Assembly: GCA_041623895.1 (NCBI GenBank)
Contig: JBFJVZ010000197.1
Span: 1 to 13,435, forward strand
Direction of reading: 5' to 3'
Length of the DNA stretch: 13,435 nucleotides
From: JBFJVZ01 sp041623895
GTDB lineage: Bacteria > Planctomycetota > Planctomycetia > Pirellulales > Pirellulaceae
Numbering within the stretch: position 1 is the stretch's first letter; the number at the start of each line of letters is the position of its first letter. The notes beneath the pieces are model-generated. The model made no database searches and was not told the DNA's origin. It saw nothing but the letters and a program-made list of their open reading frames with translations. Below, in pieces: positions 7,512 through 13,435 of this stretch. The position numbers and the translations under genes are program-made.

Positions 7512-7543
7512 CGGGCGAAATCAAAATTTGCAAATCGGGCAAA
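7508..7543 (+). promoter_or_regulatory. Direct repeat, candidate AraC-family autoregulatory operator
   Basis: AAATCGGGCGAA (7508-7519) and AAATCGGGCAAA (7532-7543) match at 11 of 12 positions, in the same orientation, 24 bp start to start. AraC-family proteins bind direct half-sites about two helical turns apart. This pair overlaps the proposed -10 box and ends just before the GAGG ribosome site of the regulator gene, the usual place for autorepression. Confidence 0.5.
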
Positions 7544-7553
7544 CGAGGCTGAC

Positions 7554-8393
7554 ATGCGAAAACGGCTGACCGACCATGCGCTTGCGGAAAAGCTTCCGAA
7601 ATGGGGCGCCCTGGTGCTCGAAAGCCACCATTCACCCCAATTTACGATGGAATGGCGATCCCATTCTTTTGCCAAAGTCGTGTACGTTCTCAATGGCCGC
7701 GGCACATTTCATTTGGACCGGCAAAACATCGGCTTTGCAGCGGGCGATGTGGTCGTCGTCCCACCCCACACGCGTAACCGAATCGAGGATGACCCGGCAT
7801 CGGCTGCCAGCTTGTACATCGGCTGCGTCGCCGGTTCGCTGCTGAGGTTTGATCAGGCGATCGTCGGTTCCTTGCCGACGGGCCGGATGTCTGCCGGCGG
7901 TCATTTTGCAAACCGGGTTGCATCGCTGCTGCGCCGGATGGTTTATTCGCAGCAGCGCGAGCCGCCGGTGCGCGCCGTCGCGGTGGTCGCGGATGCCATG
8001 CGGCTGATTCAGTTGATCATCGAAGTTGCCAGGGATACATCGATTCGGGGCGAAGACGAGACGCTGTCTGATCGTCAACTGATCCGCAACTACGTGCAAG
8101 CGTTGAAGAGCGAATTCTTTGAGGCCACAACGATCGATGCCGCTGCGCAAAGTGTGGGATTGCCGCGCCGCAGCTTTACCAAGTTGTTTGCGGCGGAAAC
8201 GGGCCAGAGCTGGTTGCAGTTCGTGCGTAAGCTTGCCATCCAGCATGCCAAAGAAAGATTGCAGTCGACGACGGTACCAATCCCTTCGGTTGCATTTGAA
8301 TGTGGCTTCAACGATCTGTCGACGTTCTATCGTCAGTTCAAATCGCAGGTTGGCATCTCACCGGCAAAGTATCGGGATTCGGTTCAACGCTGA
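7554..8393 (+). CDS. AraC-family transcriptional regulator with N-terminal cupin sensor (279 aa)
   Basis: The N-terminal part (about 20-85) is a cupin-like ligand domain: WRSHSFAKVVYVLNGRGTF followed by FAAGDVVVVPPHTRNRI, the usual 'G-D-hh-hh-P-x-x-x-H' pattern. The C-terminal about 100 residues hold two helix-turn-helix units: TIDAAAQSVGLPRRSFTKLF (first) and VPIPSVAFECGFNDLSTFYRQF followed by GISPAKYR (second), the AraC/XylS signature. ATG 7554 has GAGG 5 nt upstream; an in-frame TTG at 7401 would add 51 residues with no domain. It is divergent from the DapA-like/oxidoreductase operon, so it probably activates that operon upon binding a small pathway compound and may repress itself through the direct repeat at 7508-7543. 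The effector is unknown. Confidence 0.92.
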   Translation: MRKRLTDHALAEKLPKWGALVLESHHSPQFTMEWRSHSFAKVVYVLNGRGTFHLDRQNIGFAAGDVVVVPPHTRNRIEDDPASAASLYIGCVAGSLLRFDQAIVGSLPTGRMSAGGHFANRVASLLRRMVYSQQREPPVRAVAVVADAMRLIQLIIEVARDTSIRGEDETLSDRQLIRNYVQALKSEFFEATTIDAAAQSVGLPRRSFTKLFAAETGQSWLQFVRKLAIQHAKERLQSTTVPIPSVAFECGFNDLSTFYRQFKSQVGISPAKYRDSVQR

Positions 8394-8865
8394 TGATCGG
8401 TCTTCAAGTTCTATGGTAAATATATTTTAATATTTATATGTATTGTGTTGACATTGTTTCGGCGTCTGCTAAAACCTTTGTCTCGGTTGCTCGGGGCACA
8501 CGACCGGCGGGGCAAAAATGCGAGACAAATAAACGCGAATCCTACTTTTCTACTTATCAATTTTTATTTGGGCAGACCGTTGACGTTCTACGGGGACGTC
8601 GGCGGAGATTCAATTCACCACCCCCAGCACTGCGCTGGTCCGTTGCCGCGTCCGGGGCAAATTTGACGGGCAACTGGCCAGCCGCAGCTGGGCGGTTTCT
8701 TAGCGGAACTCCAACCCGACAGCGCGGCTCTTATCAGCGGCCGTGCGTTAGAGCGAGCGTCCGGTTAGTGCGACACAAAACGACGGAACCGCGGGCTAAT
8801 GCCCAGCGGCTCGTTCATCTGCAATTCACGACACTTTGATCCAAAAGCGACCCTGTCCAGATCGA
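8394..8865. other. 472-bp intergenic region without a convincing gene
   Basis: It holds a 23-nt all-A/T run (8417-8439) and TTGACA (8448-8453). It also has two small CCAGC/GCTGG hairpins (8624-8638 and 8678-8691), and TAGCGGAACTC (8701-8711), which matches 11 nt of dispersed repeat copy A. The segment AACCGCGGGCTAATGCCCAG (8788-8807) resembles, from memory, a common planctomycete intergenic motif. The plus-strand open frames through here are Arg/Ser/Thr-rich, without family resemblance or ribosome site, and read like non-coding sequence. Confidence 0.5.
8417..8475 (+). promoter_or_regulatory. Candidate strong promoter: AT-rich UP-like tract plus TTGACA
   Basis: A 23-nt run of only A and T (8417-8439) lies just upstream of a perfect TTGACA (8448-8453), followed after 16 bp by TAAAAC (8470-8475, 4 of 6 to the -10 consensus). 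The layout matches an UP element plus core promoter. No convincing gene lies downstream on this strand before the convergent small CDS, so a small RNA is possible. Alternatively the AT run, which can form a weak AAATAT/ATATTT stem, only marks the 3' end of the AraC gene. Confidence 0.3.
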
Positions 8866-8985
8866 TCATTGGTTCTTCTTGATTGGCTTCTTCTTGGCTT
8901 GCAACTTTCGCTTTTGCATCTTCTTTTTGAGCTGAGCGAATTTGGTGGCTGGTTTTCGTGATGTCTGTTGTCGGCTTTTGACCAT
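8866..8985 (-). CDS. Small highly basic protein (39 aa), probable nucleic-acid binder
   Basis: Reading the minus strand from ATG 8985 gives a 39-residue protein beginning MVKSRQQTSRKPATKFAQL and ending KKPIKKNQ. It has 13 Lys and 3 Arg and no Asp or Glu at all, so it is extremely basic. AGGAGA lies 5 nt before the ATG, an excellent ribosome site, and supports translation. There is no signal peptide or cysteine; residues about 13-35 could form a Lys-rich amphipathic helix. It is 51 bp downstream of the O-methyltransferase stop on the same strand and may be cotranscribed. Binding to DNA, RNA or ribosomes is inferred from charge only. I do not recognise a named family. It is too short for most automatic gene callers. 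Confidence 0.7.
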   Translation of the reverse strand: MVKSRQQTSRKPATKFAQLKKKMQKRKLQAKKKPIKKNQ

Positions 8986-9036
8986 TTCAGTCTCCTGTTT
9001 GGTTCGTATCCTGCGGGCTCGTTAAGCCAGCGGACG

Positions 9037-10044
9037 TTAACGGCGCGCACCCTCGATAACACTGACCTCCGTAGTGGTCGGCACAATTCGCACCAAATCA
9101 AATCCGGCTTTGTCATAGAGATCTCGATATTCCCTAGCGGTACGTTCCTTGCCCCCGGGAATCAGCATCATCGTGAGGTCAAGAAACTTACCCATGAACG
9201 GTTCATTTCCAGGTGGAATCACGCTTTCGACCACCAGTAGCTTGTTGCCCGGTGACATCACCGCGTGGCAGTTTGCCAGGATCTGCAGCGATTTCTCATC
9301 GTCCCAATCATGAATGATGTGACGCATCAGGTAAGCGTCCGCGCGGCCAGGAACGGCTTGGAAGAAATCACCGGGGACCAACTGGCAACGGTCGCTCAGT
9401 CCAGCAGTTTCGATGACATGTTGTGCTCGTTGGATCACATGCGAGAGATCAAAAAGGATGCCTTGCATGTTGGGATACTTCTGCAGGATTGCCGTGATCT
9501 TGGACCCATTACCGCCTCCAATGTCGGCGATCACTTTGATGCCAGAAAAGTCGTAGGCGTCAAGAATCGCTGCGGTTTCGCGACCGTGGATACCGGTCAT
9601 GGCATCGTCAAAAATCTGCGCCTTTTCAGGCTGCTCGGCGAGACGTTCGAAGATCGGCTTGCCAAACAGTTTTTCGTAGGCGTTGTCGCCTGTTTGGACC
9701 GTATCGGCCAGATTTCCCCAGGCTCGATACTGGTCTTCTCCCATCATCAATGCCAGCGAGCGTTGTGATCCGGCGACATCGCTGCGAAGCAATTCGGCCA
9801 ACGGCGTCAGAGCGAATCGCCGTTCATCCTGCTCGGCAAAAATGCCGACGCTTGCCAATGCGCGCATCAGACGGTACAGCAATTCGGGCTTGGTGTCCGT
9901 GGCGCTGGCCAATTCAGTGACGGATCGAGAGCCTTCGCGCAGCAAATCAGCGATGCCGAACTTCGCCGCCGCGTAGATCGCCTGCGAAGTCCAGTGCGCC
10001 GTGACCAACTGGCCGAGTTGCGCTTGAAGCGGCTTGTTCGTCAT
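9037..10044 (-). CDS. SAM-dependent O-methyltransferase, family 2 (335 aa)
   Basis: Layout is that of plant-type/hydroxyneurosporene/acetylserotonin O-methyltransferases: an N-terminal winged-helix dimerisation domain (about 10-90, with YAAAKFGIADLL and ELLYRLMRALASVGIF) followed by a Rossmann methyltransferase domain. Motif I is VIADIGGGNG (171-180), with GDFF at 225-228. The catalytic segment HIIHDWDDE (242-250) has H245 as the likely general base, as in the family's HDWxD motif. VVESVIPP (271-278) closes the core. It should methylate a hydroxyl on a small aromatic or polyketide-like substrate, identity unknown. ATG 10044 has GGGGA 6 nt upstream; an in-frame start at 10083 adds only 13 unconserved residues. 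It is divergent from the DinB-like gene and followed by the 39-aa basic protein. Confidence 0.92.
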   Translation of the reverse strand: MTNKPLQAQLGQLVTAHWTSQAIYAAAKFGIADLLREGSRSVTELASATDTKPELLYRLMRALASVGIFAEQDERRFALTPLAELLRSDVAGSQRSLALMMGEDQYRAWGNLADTVQTGDNAYEKLFGKPIFERLAEQPEKAQIFDDAMTGIHGRETAAILDAYDFSGIKVIADIGGGNGSKITAILQKYPNMQGILFDLSHVIQRAQHVIETAGLSDRCQLVPGDFFQAVPGRADAYLMRHIIHDWDDEKSLQILANCHAVMSPGNKLLVVESVIPPGNEPFMGKFLDLTMMLIPGGKERTAREYRDLYDKAGFDLVRIVPTTTEVSVIEGARR

Positions 10045-10151
10045 CCAAATTCCCCAGCTACATCCTGTTGATAGACTCCCCATTCAATTCTATCGAGGCG
10101 GAATGGTGGCCGATAGAATGTCTGGATCGGCATGAGTCACCAGACATTTGC

Positions 10152-10202
10152 CAAGAACGATCGAAACTCTCGGCGAGTTTCCGCTACGCTGATGCTGAAA
10201 CC
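10152..10202 (-). repeat. Dispersed repeat, copy B
   Basis: This is the reverse complement of copy A (4803-4852); bases 10152-10179 match its 28-nt core exactly. Here the stem is longer, CGAAACTC paired with GAGTTTC-G around TCGGC. It lies in the divergent region between the methyltransferase and the DinB-like gene and ends 22 nt before the DinB-like ATG, so it may sit in that gene's leader. Confidence 0.75.
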
Positions 10203-10224
10203 GCTCCAGCAGTTGGAGTTACAG

Positions 10225-10707
10225 ATGACAGATCAAGACCAATCTCTACGGGAACACTTGCTGTACATGTTGCAGGGTGGTGGCGCCCATTTGAATTTTG
10301 AACAGGCGGTTGCAGATCTACCCGAGAATCTGCGTGGCGCGAAAGTGCCCGGCGTTCCTCACACGCCCTGGCGATTGCTGGAGCATCTGCGGATTTGCCA
10401 ATGGGACATTCTTGAATTCTCGCGCAATCCGGACCACGTTTCACCGGACTTCCCGGAGGGGTATTGGCCCCAGCAAGATGCACCACCGGAGAGCAAATCA
10501 TGGGACAACAGCGTGGCCGCATTCCGTAATGACTTGCAATCGATGATCGATCTGGTCGCTGATCACAACACAGACTTATATGCTAAAATTCCTCACGGCG
10601 GCGGTCAGACCATTCTCCGCGAGGCACTGTTGGTGGCGGATCACAACGCTTATCACCTTGGCCAGTTGGTGTTTCTTCGCCGCTGCTTGGGCGGTTGGAA
10701 TAACTGA
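10225..10707 (+). CDS. DinB-like (YfiT/DUF664-type) metal-binding protein (160 aa)
   Basis: A four-helix-bundle protein of the DinB superfamily. The metal-binding triad is visible as H54 (PWRLLEHLRICQWDI) and H140/H144 in the C-terminal helix (ADHNAYHLGQLVFLRR), the standard 'HxxYHxGQ' ending. Length suits the family. Members include thiol-dependent S-transferases and many proteins of unknown activity, so no reaction is assigned. It is probably soluble. ATG 10225 follows GGAG with 6-nt spacing; an in-frame upstream ATG at 10132 would read through the dispersed repeat and is rejected. First gene of a plus-strand run, 82 bp before the zinc-ribbon gene. Confidence 0.88.
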   Translation: MTDQDQSLREHLLYMLQGGGAHLNFEQAVADLPENLRGAKVPGVPHTPWRLLEHLRICQWDILEFSRNPDHVSPDFPEGYWPQQDAPPESKSWDNSVAAFRNDLQSMIDLVADHNTDLYAKIPHGGGQTILREALLVADHNAYHLGQLVFLRRCLGGWNN

Positions 10708-10789
10708 CTTTGTTTGTTTTTCGAAGTCACAGAATGATGCGCCCCGGACGGCCGCAAAAAATGCCTCTCGTGTAGGGATAGGAGAAATC

Positions 10790-11314
10790 ATGCGAGACGA
10801 AGAACGAATCAATCCAGGTCACACTCAGATTCGTAGAACCCTGCGGGTCGTCGGTCCAATTACCGTGGCGGTGGGCGTCCTGTTCATGATTGTTGGCCTC
10901 GGAAGTTTCTTTTCCTCCTTCGGCACTTTTGAACCACCACGCTATTTCTGGTGCTGCTTCGTCGGAATTCCGCTGATAGCTGTTGGCGGCATGATGTGCC
11001 AATTCGGATTTATGGGGGCAGTCGTGCGTTATCAAGCCGGTGAAATTGCGCCGGTGGGCAAAGACACCTTCAATTACATGGCGGAAGGAACCAAGGGAGG
11101 CCTGAAAACAGTTGCTACCGCGGTCGCTGCTGGACTGAGCGAAGGGATGAGCGGAAAGACGATCGATTGTCCGAATTGCGGGCACAGCAATGACAATGAC
11201 GCCAAGTTCTGTGATGACTGCGGAACCGCGATGGCAAAGTCGTGCCCGTCATGTGGCCAAGTCAACGATGGTGATGCCAGATTCTGTAATGGCTGTGGAA
11301 ATCAATTTGCTTAG
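10790..11314 (+). CDS. Membrane protein with two C-terminal zinc ribbons (174 aa)
   Basis: Two hydrophobic helices (about 19-42 and 53-77) form a membrane hairpin after a short charged N-terminus. A Gly/Ala-rich linker (about 98-122) leads to two tandem zinc ribbons. C127-x2-C130 pairs with C141-x2-C144 and C152-x2-C155 with C166-x2-C169; both have the CPxCG...DAxFCxxCG form of the double-zinc-ribbon (DZR) family. All eight cysteines are present. The ribbons probably face the cytoplasm and bind a protein or nucleic-acid partner; function unknown. ATG 10790 has GGAG 5 nt upstream, whereas extension to 10580 would overlap the DinB-like gene by 128 bp. The next gene starts 2 bp after the stop, indicating an operon. 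Confidence 0.85.
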   Translation: MRDEERINPGHTQIRRTLRVVGPITVAVGVLFMIVGLGSFFSSFGTFEPPRYFWCCFVGIPLIAVGGMMCQFGFMGAVVRYQAGEIAPVGKDTFNYMAEGTKGGLKTVATAVAAGLSEGMSGKTIDCPNCGHSNDNDAKFCDDCGTAMAKSCPSCGQVNDGDARFCNGCGNQFA

Positions 11315-11316
11315 TC

Positions 11317-11874
11317 ATGAGTCTGGATCTGCATCTGACGCTCGAAGATCTTCACGCAGGGCTTGCTCAGATTCGGCAATCGCCTGCCGATCAAGGCGAG
11401 CTCAGGGCAATCGTCATTCGCCCCGCGACGAATCAACGAAAAACTTTGCTTGCGTGTGAACTGAGCCCGCAAGGTGGTGCCCACGGCGACAGTTGGGCCA
11501 ACGGTTGCTGGAAGTCGCTTACGGACGGAAGTCCGCACCCGGACGTGCAGATCGCCATCATGAATGCTCGTGCGATTGACTTGATCGCTCGGTCGCAAGA
11601 GCGGTGGTCGCTGGCCGGAGATAACTTGTTCATCGACCTGGACCTGAGCGACGATAACCTGCCTGCTGGACAACGGCTTGCCGTTGGATCCGCTGTGATT
11701 GAGATTACCAACGAGCCTCATAATGGATGCAGAAAGTTCAGGCAGCGCTACGGTTCGGATGCGGTGAAGTTTGTGAATTCGCGGATCGGTAAGAGCCTGC
11801 ATCTGCGCGGCGTTTATGCCAAGGTAGTGACGGCCGGCGTGGTTCAAGTCGGCGATATCGTGAAGAAAGTGTGA
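11317..11874 (+). CDS. MOSC-domain protein (185 aa)
   Basis: Resembles YiiM-like MOSC (molybdenum-cofactor sulfurase C-terminal) proteins. Visible are GGAHGDSWANG (53-63), the MNARAIDLIA segment (82-91), AGDNLFIDLDLS (100-111), LAVGSAVIEIT (121-131) and the conserved cysteine in NEPHNGCRKF (C138), ending with VQVGDIVKKV. MOSC domains handle sulfur or the molybdenum cofactor, and the Cys is thought to carry or ligate it. YiiM-type members act in reduction of hydroxylated nitrogen compounds, a possibility not provable here. No molybdopterin gene is adjacent. It starts 2 bp after the zinc-ribbon gene and has no good ribosome site of its own, so translation is probably coupled. Cytosolic. Confidence 0.88.
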   Translation: MSLDLHLTLEDLHAGLAQIRQSPADQGELRAIVIRPATNQRKTLLACELSPQGGAHGDSWANGCWKSLTDGSPHPDVQIAIMNARAIDLIARSQERWSLAGDNLFIDLDLSDDNLPAGQRLAVGSAVIEITNEPHNGCRKFRQRYGSDAVKFVNSRIGKSLHLRGVYAKVVTAGVVQVGDIVKKV

Positions 11875-11970
11875 TCGACGCCACGGTGGCGTGACAACCA
11901 ACGTTGCTGGAGACTTGACCGGGCCGGCATGATATGCGTTACTCAGCGATGGTTCATGGAGTTGACGGCC

Positions 11971-12393
11971 ATGACTGAATCTGGCAGCCCAGACCTGAGA
12001 CTCTGCTATCGCGGGTTCTTGGTTTGGTTGGTCATCATCGTCGCTGAGATCATCCACGGAGTCGCTCGTAGCATCGTGCTCGTGCCCTCGTTTGGCGAAT
12101 TTCGCTCCAATCAAATCGGTGTCTTGACGGGGTCCATCATCATTCTTGCGATTGCCTTTGCCTTTGTGAAATGGCTCGGGGCAACTCGCAAGTCAGACTT
12201 GCTGCTGATCGGATTAATCTGGTTCGTGCTGACGCTGGCATTCGAGGTGATCTTTGGACGATTTGTGATGGGATTCTCTTGGCAGCGACTTGCCTCCGAC
12301 TACAACATCGCGGCAGGTGGACTTCTACCCTTCGGCCTGATTGTCCTCGGGTTGTCACCGCTGATTGCCGGGAAGGTGCGGGGAATTGTTTGA
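11971..12393 (+). CDS. Four-helix integral membrane protein, unknown function (140 aa)
   Basis: Hydrophobic segments at about 16-34, 50-67, 76-94 and 114-133 predict four membrane helices. Conserved-looking polar positions lie between them: E26/H29 at the end of helix 1, FRSNQIGV before helix 2, and FEVIFGRFVMGFSW after helix 3. I recall similar uncharacterised four-helix proteins in Proteobacteria with the same RSNQIGV-like and FExxFGR motifs, but know no function. ATG 11971 was chosen because GGAG (11958-11961) lies 9 nt upstream; in-frame ATGs at 11929 and 11956 are alternatives and would add 14 or 5 residues. It follows the MOSC gene by 96 bp and precedes the ACP-like gene by 16 bp. Confidence 0.75.
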   Translation: MTESGSPDLRLCYRGFLVWLVIIVAEIIHGVARSIVLVPSFGEFRSNQIGVLTGSIIILAIAFAFVKWLGATRKSDLLLIGLIWFVLTLAFEVIFGRFVMGFSWQRLASDYNIAAGGLLPFGLIVLGLSPLIAGKVRGIV

Positions 12394-12409
12394 CGACTTG
12401 ACCGGCAGC

Positions 12410-12838
12410 ATGATCCTGATCTTGTTGACAGTGCTCGTGGTTCTGCTCACGGCAGCAAAGATTTCGTGGGATTCGTGGCACAGCAAGCGACTGTTTTGTG
12501 TGCCGCTGCCACGGTTTTACAGGGACCGACCGTCGCAACAAGCAGCCTGGCGGAAAGCCTGCGGCGAAGACGTGCGGGAGAAAGCAGACGCTTTATTAAA
12601 AACACTGTGCGAAGCGTTCTCATTTAATCCGGACGACCGCTACCAGTTTGCCCCGACTGATCGCATCATGGACGTTTACCGCGCATGCTATTCTCGCTGG
12701 CGATTCTGGAAAATTGCCGACGCCATGGAGATTGAATCATTGATGATGGATCTCAGTCGACGATTTCAACTGGACGATGCCGAATGGTCCGACTTAACAC
12801 TTGGCGAGATTGCGGCATTGATCAGAGTTTGCGAATGA
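12410..12838 (+). CDS. Membrane-anchored protein with serine-less ACP-like C-terminus (142 aa)
   Basis: Residues 1-18 (MILILLTVLVVLLTAAKIS) form an N-terminal membrane anchor or uncleaved signal. The soluble part (about 45-142) is helical. The stretch DAMEIESLMMDLSRRFQ (104-120) followed by LTLGEIAALI (129-138) aligns with the acyl-carrier-protein pattern D-S-L-x-x-x-E-L-x-x-x-L-E-x-x-F followed by a T-x-x-D/E-x-x-x-x-I helix, with A105 where the phosphopantetheine Ser would be. This likeness is by eye and may be fold-level only or chance; otherwise unrecognised. It starts 16 bp after the four-helix membrane protein, probably in the same transcript, but no clear ribosome site precedes ATG 12410. 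An in-frame start at 12365 would overlap the previous gene. Confidence 0.7.
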   Translation: MILILLTVLVVLLTAAKISWDSWHSKRLFCVPLPRFYRDRPSQQAAWRKACGEDVREKADALLKTLCEAFSFNPDDRYQFAPTDRIMDVYRACYSRWRFWKIADAMEIESLMMDLSRRFQLDDAEWSDLTLGEIAALIRVCE

Positions 12839-12923
12839 AGCTCATTCTCAAAACCAGATCGACGCCGCAACATTCGCAACCGGGTTAGGTGGCGATGGTG
12901 GCGATATCGTCCGTGAGTCGACG

Positions 12924-13259
12924 TCAGTAATTGGGGATCACCTCAGACACCGATGGCGAGTCTGCCATGGACGGCAGGAAGAATCGCCGGCCACACTCAG
13001 GGCATAAAACGCTTACACCACCAGTTACCCAATCGTGTACTCCAGTTTGAGGATAACCTAACCCGGACTTGGAGATATGAAATTCCAGTTGAAGTGGAAC
13101 TCCGCACGGACAGGACCAGAAAATTGTGTCCGCCTCGATATTCGACTCAACCGGGTCCAATTCGTAGCTCGTAGCGAAGTCGTTTTGCTCTGGACCTGGC
13201 TGGTTGACCGCGTCTCCCCGCTCCCAACAAAGAAATTGCTGATTGTCCGTGCAACCCAT
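12924..13259 (-). CDS. Small protein with CxC and CxxC zinc-ribbon-like pairs (111 aa)
   Basis: The visible feature is a pair of metal-ligand motifs, SCPCG (Cys 50 and 52 from this start) and LCPECGRRFFLP (Cys 86 and 89), about 33 residues apart, as in a small zinc ribbon. The rest is acidic and polar with no membrane helix. ATG 13259 is used; a TTG at 13295 would add 12 residues, and neither has a strong ribosome site. It is convergent with the ACP-like gene, 85 bp away. Function unknown. Moderate confidence that it is real: no overlapping frame is better, and paired cysteines are unlikely by chance. Confidence 0.5.
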   Translation of the reverse strand: MGCTDNQQFLCWERGDAVNQPGPEQNDFATSYELDPVESNIEADTIFWSCPCGVPLQLEFHISKSGLGYPQTGVHDWVTGGVSVLCPECGRRFFLPSMADSPSVSEVIPNY

Positions 13260-13435
13260 CGAGTCAATCACAGCTTCGTTGTTGAACCATGGCAATTGCT
13301 GAAGACACCCCAGTGTTAGAGAGCGTCCCGCTTAGGAAGGAATTTGTGCCTGGCTTTTCTTTGGAATCACCAGCGTTGTAGGCATGAACGTTTTCATTTG
13401 TCACAACCAGACGACAACTGCGTAGCAGTGGCAGC

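Noticed and set aside
8438..8839. 133-codon plus-strand open frame after the AraC gene
   Set aside because: Arg/Ser/Thr-rich composition, no ribosome site, no motif, and it runs through repeat-like sequence; it looks like a chance frame.
9265..9768. 167-codon plus-strand frame inside the methyltransferase gene
   Set aside because: Antisense to the conserved SAM-binding and catalytic motifs; no independent evidence.
11311..12114. 267-codon minus-strand open frame
   Set aside because: It covers the MOSC gene and the start of the four-helix protein in antisense, has no recognisable domain or ribosome site, and both sense genes are well supported.
12889..12906. Tandem GGTGGCGAT x2
   Set aside because: Only two 9-bp units; not distinguishable from chance.
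13296..13435. Minus-strand 21-codon frame (MKTFMPTTL...) near the window end
   Set aside because: Too short and without a clear ribosome site or unusual composition; the segment looks like ordinary or repeat-derived intergenic DNA.

Overview
The window looks like a stretch of chromosome from a member of the Planctomycetota, probably of the Rhodopirellula/Pirellulaceae type. This is inferred from moderate GC content, loosely packed genes on both strands, a leucine-rich-repeat/TPR fusion protein, a Tat-exported protein of a type I associate with planctomycetes, and intergenic palindromic elements resembling those scattered through these genomes. No rRNA, tRNA, CRISPR array, transposase or phage gene was seen.

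Left part (1-4786): a minus-strand LRR/TPR protein is divergent from a plus-strand Tat-signal protein. The latter appears to be built from four copies of a His-centred helical unit. A 350-bp spacer carrying a 72-bp palindromic element follows. Next is a plus-strand regulator with a degenerate receiver domain fused to a SpoIIE/RsbU-type PP2C phosphatase.

Middle (4800-8400): this is a likely catabolic cassette. A minus-strand pair, a DapA-superfamily aldolase/lyase followed 33 bp later by an Old-Yellow-Enzyme-type oxidoreductase with a GTG start, is divergent from a cupin-AraC regulator. The shared 182-bp control region holds an inverted repeat and a direct repeat that are good operator candidates. 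The substrate cannot be read from sequence. Both enzymes deviate from their textbook active or cluster sites.

Right part (8400-13435): a 470-bp spacer contains an AT tract followed by a perfect TTGACA with no convincing gene downstream. Beyond it a 39-aa, acid-free, Lys/Arg-rich protein, too short for routine gene calling, lies just downstream of a SAM-dependent O-methyltransferase on the minus strand. Divergent from the methyltransferase is a plus-strand run: DinB-like protein, membrane protein with two zinc ribbons, MOSC-domain protein (2 bp after the previous stop), four-helix membrane protein, and a membrane-anchored protein whose C-terminus looks like an acyl carrier protein lacking the phosphopantetheine serine. 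A small Cys-pair protein is convergent with this run.

Two inverted copies of a dispersed repeat with an identical 28-nt core lie at about 4.8 kb and 10.2 kb. No single strongly novel multi-gene system is evident. The best leads are the tiny basic protein, the four-fold repeat protein, the serine-less ACP-like protein, the AraC control region and the gene-less promoter.
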